Positions 41,926 through 49,962 of a stretch of DNA of 58,554 nucleotides are shown here, piece by piece. The stretch is from Asanoa hainanensis (GTDB lineage: Bacteria > Actinomycetota > Actinomycetes > Mycobacteriales > Micromonosporaceae): positions 1 to 58,554 of the forward strand of contig NZ_FZPH01000031.1 in assembly GCF_900188485.1 (NCBI RefSeq), read 5' to 3'. A program made the position numbers and the translations under genes. The notes beneath the pieces were generated by a model that saw nothing but the letters and a program-made list of their open reading frames with translations, did no database searches and had not been told where the DNA came from. How positions within the stretch are numbered: position 1 is the first letter of the stretch; the number at the start of each line of letters is the position of its first letter.

Positions 41926-43784
41926 AGGGTCAACGTCCAGCCGTTGATGGTGCCGGCGTCGCCGCCGAACAGGTCCTGCACCTTCAGCTTCCAGTTGCCG
42001 TTCGCCGACTCACCCGCCAGGTTGACGGTGTAGGTCACGTTCACGTTGGCGGCCGAGTCGTACGGGCTGGCCTTCTTCAGCCGGTAGACCGTGCCGTCCG
42101 GAGCGACCAGGTCGACCAGCAGGTCGCCCCGGAAGCTGTGCGTGATGTCGACGGCCACCGTCGACGTGCTCGACGGGCCGCGGTCGCAGCCGAGGATCCA
42201 GTTGGAGCTCGTCACCGCGCTGCCCAGGTCCGGGATCGCCACGTCGCCGCCGTTGCTGGCGGAGCAGCCACCCGGCCCGGCGACGACCGTCAACGTGTAG
42301 GTCGCCGAACGCGTGCCGCTGGTGCCCGTGCCTGTGATGGTCACCGGGTAGGTGCCCGCCGGGGTCGCACCCGAGGTGGCGATGGTCAGCGTCGACGAAC
42401 CGCCCGACGTGACGGTGGTCGGGTTGAAGCTCGCCGTCGCGCCGGCCGGCAGACCGCTCGCCGTGAGCGCGACCGACTGCGTGGCACCGGTGTTGCTGGT
42501 GCCGACCGTGACCGTGGCCGGGTCACCCGCCAGGACCGCGCCGGAGGTCGGCGTCGCGGACACCCCGAAGTTGCTGGCCGGCGGCGCCTCCTTGACGAAG
42601 AGCAGCCGGTTCGGCGTGTCGGTGCCGGGGTTGATCACCTTGTCCGGCGTCGAGTTGGTGACCAGGTAGTCGCGCACCTGCTGGTTGGTCCAGCCCGGGT
42701 TGGTCGAGAGCACCAGGGCGGCCGCCCCGGCCACGTGCGGCGTCGCCATCGACGTGCCGTTGATGGTGTTCGTCGCCGTGTTGCTCGTCGCCCAGGCCGA
42801 GGTGATGGCGACGCCCGGGCCGAGGATGTCGACGCAGGTGCCGAAGTTCGAGAACGAGGCCGCGCCGTCGTTGATCCCCGTCGCACCCACCGTGATCGCG
42901 TTGGGCACGCGGGCCGGCGAGTAGTTGCACGCGTTCTGCCGCCGGCCGAGGAGGTCTCCGTTGCCGGCCGCGATCGCGAAGGTCAGCCCGGTGTCGATCG
43001 CGCCGTTGACCGCGTCGTCGAGCGCCACGCTTGCGTCGCCACCCAGGCTCATGTTGGCCACCGCGGGCTTGACCGCGTTGGCGGCGACCCAGTCGATGCC
43101 CGCGATCACCTGTGCGTCGGTGCCCTCACCCTGGCAGTTCAGCACGCGCACCGCGACCAGCTTGACGCCCTTGGCCACGCCGTACGTGTTGCCGCCGACC
43201 GTGCCGGCCACGTGCGTGCCGTGCCCGTGGCAGTCGTCGGCCGTGCCGCCGTCGATGGCGTCGAAGCCGCTGGTGGCCCGGCCACCGAAGTCCTGGTGCG
43301 TGGTCCGGATGCCGGTGTCGATGATGTACGCGTGCACGTTCGTCGCGGTGTTCGGGTACGTGTACGACTGGTTCAGCGGCAGATCCCGCTGGTCGATCCG
43401 GTCCAGGCCCCACGACGGCGGGTTGGTCTGCGTGCCGTACGCCTTCACCTTGTGGTTCTGCTCGACGTAGGCGACGGCCGGGTCGGCCGCGATCTTGCTT
43501 GCCTGCGCCGCGGTGGCCTTCAACTCGAACCCGCGCAGCGCGGTGCGGAACGTGTGGACCGCCGTGCCACCGGACCGGCCGGTCAACTTCTTGGCCTGAC
43601 CGTCGACCGCGGCGACCGGCACGGCGTTGTCCTTCAGGACGACGATGTAGCTGCCGGCGACGGCGGTCGCACCACCGGCCCGCCGCACGATCCCGGACGG
43701 CTCGGCGGCGGCCGACGGCGCCGCGAACGTGAACACCGTCAAGGCGCTCACACCGACCAGGATGGACTTGCGTGGGAGTCTCAT
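41922..43784 (-). CDS. Secreted subtilisin-like S8 protease with P-domain (copy 1)
   Basis: 620 aa. Signal peptide ends near residue 28 (LTVFTFAAPSAAAEPSG). Inhibitor_I9 propeptide about 40-115 (SYIVVLKDNAVPVAAV to VAYVEQNHKVKA). Catalytic Asp157 (YIIDTGIRTTHQ), His188 (HGHGTHVAG), Asn275 (AAGNG) and Ser345 (NGTSMATPHVAG). A Ser/Thr-rich Ig-like spacer and a C-terminal P-domain (GDLLVDLVAPDGTVYRLKKA, LKVQDLFGGDAGTINGWTL) follow. ATG 43784 is chosen at the signal peptide; upstream codons are nonsense-like. Its paralog starts 184 nt upstream. Confidence 0.95.
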   Translation of the reverse strand: MRLPRKSILVGVSALTVFTFAAPSAAAEPSGIVRRAGGATAVAGSYIVVLKDNAVPVAAVDGQAKKLTGRSGGTAVHTFRTALRGFELKATAAQASKIAADPAVAYVEQNHKVKAYGTQTNPPSWGLDRIDQRDLPLNQSYTYPNTATNVHAYIIDTGIRTTHQDFGGRATSGFDAIDGGTADDCHGHGTHVAGTVGGNTYGVAKGVKLVAVRVLNCQGEGTDAQVIAGIDWVAANAVKPAVANMSLGGDASVALDDAVNGAIDTGLTFAIAAGNGDLLGRRQNACNYSPARVPNAITVGATGINDGAASFSNFGTCVDILGPGVAITSAWATSNTATNTINGTSMATPHVAGAAALVLSTNPGWTNQQVRDYLVTNSTPDKVINPGTDTPNRLLFVKEAPPASNFGVSATPTSGAVLAGDPATVTVGTSNTGATQSVALTASGLPAGATASFNPTTVTSGGSSTLTIATSGATPAGTYPVTITGTGTSGTRSATYTLTVVAGPGGCSASNGGDVAIPDLGSAVTSSNWILGCDRGPSSTSTVAVDITHSFRGDLLVDLVAPDGTVYRLKKASPYDSAANVNVTYTVNLAGESANGNWKLKVQDLFGGDAGTINGWTLTL

Positions 43785-43924
43785 CTCCCGTTCTCCCCTC
43801 CTGTCCACGAACTGACCGCCCCGTTTGTGACATGGCCGTCCGCGGACCGATGGTGAGGCTATTCGGCAGGCGAAGACATGAACAGATGTCTGTTAGTCAA
43901 GATCGCGCAACTCTCGGACAAAAG

Positions 43925-43954
43925 AAAGCGGCCCCGGATCACCGGAGCCGCTTT
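43925..43954 (-). terminator. Hairpin between the two subtilisin genes
   Basis: AAAGCGGC (43925-43932) pairs with GCCGCTTT (43947-43954), with an inner CCGG/CCGG stem. It lies 15 nt downstream of the copy 2 stop, so it probably separates the two tandem transcripts. Confidence 0.7.
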
Positions 43955-43968
43955 CCCTGGTGCGTGCG

Positions 43969-45843
43969 CTAGAGGGTCAACGTCCAGGTGTTGATGTAGC
44001 CGGTGTCGGCGCTGTAGACGTCGCGCACCCGCAACTGCCAGTTCCCGTTCGCCGCCTCACCAGAGAGGTTCACGGTATACGTCGCGTTGACGTTGTCGGC
44101 GCTGTCCGACGCGCTGCTGTTCTTCAGCCGGAACGCCGTGCCGTCCGGAGCCACCAGGTCGATGACCAGATCGCCGCGGTACGTGTGGACGATGTTGACG
44201 GCCACGGTCGACGAGCTTGACGGAGCCCGCCCGCAACCGGAGATGGCGATCGTGCTGGACACGTTGGTGTTGTTGTCAGGGATCGCCACGTCGGTGCCGT
44301 TGGTCCCGGAGCAGCCGCCACCCGGGCCACCCGTCACCGTGAGCGAGTAGGTCGCGGACCGCGCACCGGCCGCTCCCGTCCCGGTGACCGTGACGGCGTA
44401 GGTGCCGGACGGCGTCGACGTCGAGGTGGAGATGGTCAGCGTCGCCGAGCCACCCGACGTGACGGAGGTCGGGCTGAAGCTCGCCGTCGCGCCGGACGGC
44501 AGGCCGCTCGCGGAGAACGCGACGGACTGCGCCGTGCCGGAGGTGGTGGCGGTGTTGACCGTCGTGGTGGCCGCGCTGCCCGCCGCCACCGAACCGGAGG
44601 CGGGTGACACCGAGACGCTGAAGTCGTTGGCCGGCGGCGTGCCGTCGTTGACCACGAAGAGCAGCCGGTTCGGGGTCCCGGTGCCGGGGTTGGTCACGAC
44701 GTTGGGCGTGGAGTTGTTGACCAGGTAGTCGCGTACCTGCTGGTTGCTCCAGCCGGGGTTGGCCGAGAGCACGAGCGCGGCCGCTCCGGCGACGTGCGGG
44801 GTCGCCATCGACGTACCGCTGATGGTGTTGGTGGCGGTGTCGCCCGTCGACCAGGACGAGGTGATGTTGACGCCCGGGGCGAGGATGTCGACGCAGGTGC
44901 CAAAGTTCGAGAACGAGGCCGCGGCGTCGTTGTTCTGCGTGGCGCCGACGGTGATGGCGTTGGGCACCCGGGCCGGCGAGTAGTTGCAGGCGTTCTGCCG
45001 CTGGCCGAAGATGTTGCCGTTGCCCGCCGCGATCGCGAACGTGACGCCCGAGTTGATCGCGCTGTTCACGGCATTGTCGATGGCCGTGTTGGCACCGCCG
45101 CCGAGGCTCATGTTGGCCACCGCGGGCTTGATCGCGTTGGCGGTCACCCAGTCGATGCCGCCGACGACCTGCGCGTTGGTGCCGCTGCCCTGACAGTTGA
45201 GCACCCGCACCGCGACGAGCTGCACACCCTTGGCCACGCCGTACGCGCCGCCGCCGACCGTGCCGGCCACGTGCGTGCCGTGCCCGTTGCAGTCGTCGGC
45301 CGCGCCGCCGTCCACGGCGTCGAACCCGCTGGTCGCCCGCCCACCGAAGTCCTGGTGGGTGGTGCGGATCCCGGTGTCCACGATGTACGCGTGCACGTTG
45401 GCCGCCGTGTTCGGGTACGTGTAGGACTGGTTCAGCGGCAGGTTCCGCTGGTCGATCCGGTCCAGCCCCCAGGACGGCGGGTTGGTCTGCGTGCCGAACG
45501 CGTGCACCGTGTGGTTCTGCTCGACGTACGCGACGTTCGGGTTGGCCGCGATCTTCTTGGCCTGTGTCGCGCTCGCCTTGAGCTCGAAGCCGCGTAGCGC
45601 CGTGCGGTACGTGCGGACCACGCTGCCACCATGCTTGCCGGCGAGCGACGCCGCGTTGCCGTCGACCGAGGCCCGGGCGACAGCGGTGTCCTTGAACACG
45701 ACGATGTAGCTGTCGGCCACGGCGGTGTCGCCGCCCACGTGCAGGATCGTTCCGCTCGGCTCGGCGGCGGCCGCCGGCGAGCTGAACGCGAACGCGGTCA
45801 GGGCACCAACCCCGACCAGGATGAACTTGCGCGGGAGTCTCAT
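43969..45843 (-). CDS. Secreted subtilisin-like S8 protease with P-domain (copy 2)
   Basis: 624 aa, closely similar to copy 1 along its whole length, including identical numbering of the active site: Asp157 (YIVDTGIRTTHQ), His188 (GHGTHVAG), Ser345 (SGTSMATPHVAG). The spacer before the P-domain is longer and Ser/Thr-rich (SGTAQSVAFSASGLPSGATA). P-domain: GDLVIDLVAPDGTAFRLKNS, RVRDVYSADTGYINTWTL. Start ATG 45843 begins the signal peptide. Both copies probably arose by tandem duplication and act outside the cell. Confidence 0.95.
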   Translation of the reverse strand: MRLPRKFILVGVGALTAFAFSSPAAAAEPSGTILHVGGDTAVADSYIVVFKDTAVARASVDGNAASLAGKHGGSVVRTYRTALRGFELKASATQAKKIAANPNVAYVEQNHTVHAFGTQTNPPSWGLDRIDQRNLPLNQSYTYPNTAANVHAYIVDTGIRTTHQDFGGRATSGFDAVDGGAADDCNGHGTHVAGTVGGGAYGVAKGVQLVAVRVLNCQGSGTNAQVVGGIDWVTANAIKPAVANMSLGGGANTAIDNAVNSAINSGVTFAIAAGNGNIFGQRQNACNYSPARVPNAITVGATQNNDAAASFSNFGTCVDILAPGVNITSSWSTGDTATNTISGTSMATPHVAGAAALVLSANPGWSNQQVRDYLVNNSTPNVVTNPGTGTPNRLLFVVNDGTPPANDFSVSVSPASGSVAAGSAATTTVNTATTSGTAQSVAFSASGLPSGATASFSPTSVTSGGSATLTISTSTSTPSGTYAVTVTGTGAAGARSATYSLTVTGGPGGGCSGTNGTDVAIPDNNTNVSSTIAISGCGRAPSSSSTVAVNIVHTYRGDLVIDLVAPDGTAFRLKNSSASDSADNVNATYTVNLSGEAANGNWQLRVRDVYSADTGYINTWTLTL

Positions 45844-46045
45844 CTCCCTCCTCCCCTCCGATCGGCGGACCGGCCGTCCCGCTCGTGGCGGGATATCGGC
45901 GTTCACCGATCGATGGTGAGGTTATGCGGGTTGGGGAGAAGTAGACAGATGTCGAATTTTGCTGGCCCCTACGGGGTGCTTCTGCGGGTCGGCCCCGGGT
46001 GCGGCCCGGATGTGCGTGGTCGCTCTCTTTGCGACGCTTCCTGGC

Positions 46046-46624
46046 ATGGGGACCGAACTGGCACTGACCGCCGCCATCGCGGCCGTCGCGCTCGCCGCGG
46101 CCGGACTCGTCGACCTGCTGCCGCGGGCCACCACTGCCGCCGTCCTGCGCCGCCGGGCCGCCCGGCTCCAGCTGCTGGTCGGCGCGCTGCTCGCGGTGCT
46201 GACCGGCATCGGGCTGGCCGGGCTGGCGGGCTACGGCGACCTGGTGCCGGCGGTCGTGCCGTTCGTGGTGCCCGCGCTGGCCGTCGCCTTCGTCTCGATG
46301 CGCCGGATCGGCCGGGTACGCCGCGGCGCCGCCGCGTTCGCGACGGCGCCGCACACTCCCACCCCGCCCGGCCTGCGCGCCACGGCGGCACACCCGCTGC
46401 TCGCCCTGCCGATCCAGATCACCGCGCTGGCGGGAGTCGCGGCCGTGTTGGCCGCGGCCGGCCTGGTGGCGTTGACGGTGCCGGCCGTGCTCGGCGCGGT
46501 GTTGACCGCAGCCGGCCTGGTCGTCGCCGGCATCGGCGTCCGGGACGCGTTGCGGCACAGCCGCCTCGCCGAAGGCGCGGTGGCGCGGCCGGAACGCCTA
46601 GCGCGGCCGGTTGGCGTCCTGTAG
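46046..46624 (+). CDS. Hypothetical multipass membrane protein
   Basis: 192 aa with about six hydrophobic segments (LTAAIAAVALAAAGLV, LLVGALLAVLTGIGLAGLAG, LVPAVVPFVVPALAVAFV, LAGVAAVLAAAGLVALTV, AVLGAVLTAAGLVVAGIGVR). Small charged loops; no recognised domain. ATG 46046 is preferred over an upstream frame start because upstream codons are nonsense-like. Its 3' end overlaps the convergent hypothetical gene. Confidence 0.6.
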   Translation: MGTELALTAAIAAVALAAAGLVDLLPRATTAAVLRRRAARLQLLVGALLAVLTGIGLAGLAGYGDLVPAVVPFVVPALAVAFVSMRRIGRVRRGAAAFATAPHTPTPPGLRATAAHPLLALPIQITALAGVAAVLAAAGLVALTVPAVLGAVLTAAGLVVAGIGVRDALRHSRLAEGAVARPERLARPVGVL

Positions 46625-46993
46625 GTAGAGCAGCTCGAGGATGGACCGGGCGGCCTCGAACCAGCGGTCCAGCCAGCCGGCGGTCGGGATGCTGCCCTTC
46701 GGCGGCAGTTCCAGGAGCAGGCCCCGCAGCAACGGGTGGTCGGCGATGAGCGCCTCCTGCTCGGTGTTCCACTGCGGCGGGTAGACGGCCTCGAGGGCGG
46801 GCAGCCCCGGCCGGTCCGCGGCGGCGTCGCCCCGGTTGAGGTCCGCCGGGAGCCCTTGGCGCACCACCCGCTCGGGCTCGCGGTCCGCCGGCGCCTCGAT
46901 CGTCAGGGCGGCCTCGCGGCGGGTCTTGCGATACGGCCCGGTGAACCGCTCCTGCGCCGCCGAACCGTTTCCGAGGTTGTCGGGCATGGTCAT
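46598..46993 (-). CDS. Hypothetical protein
   Basis: 131 aa. Sequence includes PYRKTRREAALTIEAP, EAVYPPQWNTEQEALIADHP and LLRGLLLELPPKGSIPTAG, with helix-forming C-terminal WLDRWFEAARSILELLYLQD. No signal or membrane segment. It reads as a natural soluble protein, and I do not recognise the family. Start ATG 46993 (MTMPDN) is preferred, but ATG 47050 is possible. Confidence 0.6.
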   Translation of the reverse strand: MTMPDNLGNGSAAQERFTGPYRKTRREAALTIEAPADREPERVVRQGLPADLNRGDAAADRPGLPALEAVYPPQWNTEQEALIADHPLLRGLLLELPPKGSIPTAGWLDRWFEAARSILELLYLQDANRPR

Positions 46994-47112
46994 TCTTCTG
47001 TCGCCTGCCTGCTCGTTCGGATTAACCCGCTCGGCGGGTTGACCTGGCATTTACCGTGTCTTCTGGTACAACGACCCGGCGCGGCGACGGCGACGGCCCT
47101 TCTACGAAAGCA

Positions 47113-47140
47113 GGCGCCCTCCGTGGCTGGAGGGCGCCTG
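47113..47140 (+). terminator. Hairpin with U tract
   Basis: AGGCGCCCTCC and GGAGGGCGCCT form an 11-bp stem with a 6-nt loop, followed on the plus strand by GGTTTTT. It lies between the start side of the hypothetical gene at 46993 and the end of the DUF397 gene (47162). On the minus strand it could end the XRE-DUF397 transcript. Confidence 0.7.
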
Positions 47141-47161
47141 GTTTTTCGGGGCTCGGGGCAC

Positions 47162-47386
47162 TTACAGGTCGAACTCGCCGTCCTTGGCACCGCCGACGAA
47201 CGCGTCCCACTCGTCGATGGTGAACAGCAGGGCCGGTCCGGTCGGGTTCTTCGAGTCGCGGACCGCGACCGCATCCGGTACGAACGCGACCTCGACGCAG
47301 TTGTCGCAGTTGGGCCCGCTACGGGTGCTCTTCTGCCAGACCGCGCCGGTCAGATCGACATGAAACCCCTTGGTCTCGCCTTCCAC
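47162..47386 (-). CDS. DUF397 domain protein
   Basis: 74 aa. DUF397 pattern WQKSTRSGPNCDNCVEVAFV, then AVAVRDSKNPTGPALLFT and the final W in DEWDAFVGG. Such small acidic proteins act with a neighbouring XRE-DUF5753 regulator in actinomycete development and antibiotic control (WhiJ-type pairs). It overlaps the regulator gene by 37 nt, so expression is coupled. One such pair is seen in this window. Confidence 0.93.
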   Translation of the reverse strand: MEGETKGFHVDLTGAVWQKSTRSGPNCDNCVEVAFVPDAVAVRDSKNPTGPALLFTIDEWDAFVGGAKDGEFDL

Positions 47387-48231
47387 AGTGGCTCCTTAGC
47401 TAGCTTCGCGATGTAGGCGACCGACTCCTCGGGGCGGAGTGCGGCCGCACGGATGTGGTCGAAGATGAAGACGTACTTTCGCAACTCGTCGCTCTTCTCG
47501 ATGAAGAGGCCCCCGGTGGCGTTCTCCGCGTAGACCACTTCGGGGTCACTCGGTTCGGGGAACTCCAGAATGGCGAACGTGCCGTCCATACCGGCATGAG
47601 CACCTGCCTCGAAGGGCAGGATCTGCAAGGTCACATTCGGGGACTCTGCCGCCTTCACAAGCCTTTCCAGTTGGGCCCGCATGACGGCATCACCGCCTAC
47701 AGGCCGGCTCACCACAGCTTCATCTAGAACGAACCACAGGTCGATGGGGTCGTCCTCTTTCAATAACGACTGACGCGCGCGACGGACACTCACTCTTCTG
47801 TCTACGTCGTCCGTGGTGAAGTCCGGCCGCGCGGCGCGGATCATGGCTTTCGCATAGTCCTCGGTCTGCAGCAGACCGGGCACCACCTGGTGCTCGTACG
47901 CGCGGATCGAATGGGCGGCCGCTTCCAGTCCTACATAGGCGCCGGCCAGCACCGCTCCGTACGGGTGCCACCAACCTTTCTGTCTCGCCTCACGGGCGAT
48001 CTGCACCAGTTCCTCGCACTCCGGGCCGGTGATGCCGTAGATGGCGAGCATGTCCCGGACGTCGCGCGGGGTCGCCGAGGTGTGGCCGGTCTCGATGCGC
48101 GAGATCTTCGACGCGGAGCATTCGAGCCGCTCAGCGACGCCGTCGATGGTGACGCCGGCCCCCTCTCGGCGGCGGCGTAGCTCGGCGCCTAGTCGCCGAC
48201 GGCGGATGGTCGGGCTCCGGCGCTCGGTCAC
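47350..48231 (-). CDS. XRE-family regulator with DUF5753 (WhiJ-type)
   Basis: 293 aa. N-terminal HTH (GAELRRRREGAGVTIDGVAE, RLECSASKISRIETG) and a C-terminal DUF5753 domain (VPGLLQTEDYAKAMIRAARP, RRARQSLLKEDDPIDLWFVL, DEAVVSRPVGGDAVMRAQLE, TLQILPFEAGAHAGMDGTFA). The C-terminal domain is thought to bind a ligand or partner. It is paired with the DUF397 gene downstream; no palindrome is obvious upstream in the first 40 nt. Confidence 0.93.
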   Translation of the reverse strand: MTERRSPTIRRRRLGAELRRRREGAGVTIDGVAERLECSASKISRIETGHTSATPRDVRDMLAIYGITGPECEELVQIAREARQKGWWHPYGAVLAGAYVGLEAAAHSIRAYEHQVVPGLLQTEDYAKAMIRAARPDFTTDDVDRRVSVRRARQSLLKEDDPIDLWFVLDEAVVSRPVGGDAVMRAQLERLVKAAESPNVTLQILPFEAGAHAGMDGTFAILEFPEPSDPEVVYAENATGGLFIEKSDELRKYVFIFDHIRAAALRPEESVAYIAKLAKEPLWKARPRGFMSI

Positions 48232-48575
48232 CGGGTCACCTCCGGACGGGTGCGGGAAACATTAGCGTCCGCACCCGCCGCGGGAACGGACCAAATCGGA
48301 CGAACGCGGCGAGCTACGCTAAATGCGACGGTCGCTGAGTGATACGGCCTCAGTCTGACGCGCTAATCGGTTGGACATCAAGGACCATTGCGGCCGCAAG
48401 AGGCCACGAAAGCACTACCAAAGTGCAACTTGCATTGATCATGTTGTTGGTGCACTCTCTACGTATGCCACGGGTCACTCAGCGTTTCTGAAAGATCAGT
48501 TCTCCCCGACGGCCTTTCTTGAGTCCTCCCCGATTCTGAGTTACCTCGATCAACGGCTTCGGAACAGGAGTTGAT
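48232..48575. other. Intergenic region without a clear gene
   Basis: 344 nt between the divergent XRE-DUF5753 gene and the hypothetical gene at 48576. A 120-nt part around 48410-48545 is AT-richer than its neighbours and may hold promoters. An AGTGCA...TGCACT inverted repeat (48422-48427 / 48451-48456) is the only symmetry I see. A short open frame at 48371-48574 lacks natural protein character. Confidence 0.5.
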
Positions 48576-48860
48576 GTGCTTCCTCGCTCCGGTGACGTGC
48601 TGCACGTGACGCGCGCGGCGAGCGTCCAGTTCATCGACCCGCTACTCTTCCGCGTCATCCGCGTGCACGACTGGCCGACCTACGACGGCTGGGTCTGGCT
48701 CGACGGCTACGAGCTCAACGCGGCAGGCGACGCGGTCGAGCGGCGCTCGATCTTCGTGCAGGTCAGCGGCCTCCGGCAGTTGCGCTCGCCGAACGACCTA
48801 CGCCACGCGCCACGGCGCGTCGGTGCGCCCGCGATGCCGGTCGCGGCGCGCGCGGGCTGA
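48576..48860 (+). CDS. Conserved actinobacterial hypothetical protein
   Basis: 94 aa. GTG 48576 has AGGAG at 48566-48570 (5-nt gap). The sequence PRSGDVLHVTRAASVQFIDP, LLFRVIRVHDWPTYDGWVWL and DGYELNAAGDAVERRSIFVQ matches a small family I recall beside XRE/DUF397 genes in actinomycetes. Function unknown. No signal or membrane segment. Confidence 0.7.
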   Translation: MLPRSGDVLHVTRAASVQFIDPLLFRVIRVHDWPTYDGWVWLDGYELNAAGDAVERRSIFVQVSGLRQLRSPNDLRHAPRRVGAPAMPVAARAG

Positions 48861-48968
48861 CCGTTCCGCGTTCCCGTGATGCTCGGGCCTTCGCGGCTCT
48901 AGACTCGACATACCCACCGAAAAGTTCTTCCCGGGCGTGACCAGGACCCCTATTCCTGGGGGTCACCC

Positions 48969-49790
48969 ATGGTCAAGCCACCGGCGCGACCGCTGATCCG
49001 CTCTGCCGCAGTGCTTCTCGCGGCCGCCGCGTTCCTCGTCGGCGGCGTCGCGTTGCCGGGCGTCGCCCTACCCGGCGTCGCGCTGGCCGCACGCGGCGCG
49101 GCGTTCGCCGAGCCGGCCGGGCTGCCGGGCGTGCCCGGGATCGCGTCCGTCGTCGTGCCCGACGTGGCGGGGTTGCCGCAGTCTCCTGGCTGGCCGCTGT
49201 CTCCTGGCTGGCCGCTGTCTCCTGGCTGGCCGCTGTCCGAGGGTGCGCTGCCCGGCATCGTCCTGCCGACCCCGGTGTGGCAACACCTCGACCCGCTGCG
49301 CCAGCCGGCTGTTCCCGGGATCGGTGGTGTCGCTCAGCCCGGTGACCCGGACGGATGGTTCGACCGCCCGGACCCGGACGACCCTGGTCCCGGTGACGAA
49401 CCGCCCGACGATCCGGCACCCGACGAAGAGGAGCCAGACGTCCGGCCGCCCGCCGTGCCGCAGGTGCCCGCCCCGGTGGAGCCGATGCGACCGACGGTCG
49501 CTCCGCTGCCGCTGCCCAGCGCCGCGCCGCCTCGACCGGCACCCGCCAGCCCCGCGTCGCCGCGGCCGACGCGGACGGTCACTCCGTCACCGGCCGACAC
49601 GCGGGGCCTGGACGAGCTCTTCCCGGACCGCCCGTCGACCGACACGCCCGAGGCCGGCGCGCCGCACGGATCGACAGCCGACCCGGAGCCGGTCGGCTAC
49701 GGCCGTCCACTGATCTACTCGGGCATCGCCGGCATGCTCATCTCGGCGATCGGCATCGGTGTGGTGCTGAACCGCCGGCGCGGTTGGTGA
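48969..49790 (+). CDS. Secreted proline-rich protein with a C-terminal membrane anchor
   Basis: 273 aa. Signal peptide about residues 1-40 (AAVLLAAAAFLVGGVALPGV). Residues 70-90 carry a perfect 6-residue repeat SPGWPL three times, from an 18-nt DNA repeat. A long Pro/Asp/Arg-rich region follows. The C-terminus has one TM (LIYSGIAGMLISAIGIGVVL) and an RRRGW tail; no LPXTG motif is seen just before it. ATG 48969 follows a GGG-containing leader. Function unknown; a surface or wall-spanning stalk is likely. Confidence 0.78.
   Translation: MVKPPARPLIRSAAVLLAAAAFLVGGVALPGVALPGVALAARGAAFAEPAGLPGVPGIASVVVPDVAGLPQSPGWPLSPGWPLSPGWPLSEGALPGIVLPTPVWQHLDPLRQPAVPGIGGVAQPGDPDGWFDRPDPDDPGPGDEPPDDPAPDEEEPDVRPPAVPQVPAPVEPMRPTVAPLPLPSAAPPRPAPASPASPRPTRTVTPSPADTRGLDELFPDRPSTDTPEAGAPHGSTADPEPVGYGRPLIYSGIAGMLISAIGIGVVLNRRRGW
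49182..49235 (+). repeat. 18-nt tandem repeat, three perfect copies
   Basis: TCTCCTGGCTGGCCGCTG repeated three times in frame, encoding SPGWPL. The copies are identical at DNA level, so the array is young or under gene conversion and could change length by slippage. Confidence 0.9.
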
Positions 49791-49798
49791 CGGCTCTG

Positions 49799-49962
49799 GG
49801 GCGTGTCTTGTGGATCAGGGTGGTGCGCCGGCGAGGTCCAGGCGGCGTCCGGGCGTGCGCGGAGGTGGGTCGGATACCGGTGTTGTATCCGGCCCGGCTC
49901 CGCGTGCGGTCGGTCGTCGTCTGGGCCCGCCGGGGTGCCGGCATGATCCACAAGACACGCCC
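49799..49962. repeat. 164-nt near-perfect hairpin element
   Basis: GGGCGTGTCTTGTGGATCA (49799-49817) is exactly inverted at 49944-49962. The inner halves also pair along almost their full length, ending in CGGATAC/GTATCCG around a 7-nt loop (CGGTGTT). On the plus strand most departures from perfect pairing are U-G or G-U wobbles, with about five mismatches and one bulge. It lies exactly between two convergent genes: 8 nt after one stop, and its last base is the first base of the TAG stop of the other. Either a MITE-like element or a structured RNA/terminator. Confidence 0.85.

Noticed and set aside
41742-43856. 704-codon plus-strand frame across the subtilisin
   Set aside because: Shadow of the subtilisin gene with Arg/Val/Gly composition.
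48371-48574. 67-codon frame in an AT-richer gap
   Set aside because: No ribosome-binding site and no natural protein pattern; the real gene starts at 48576.
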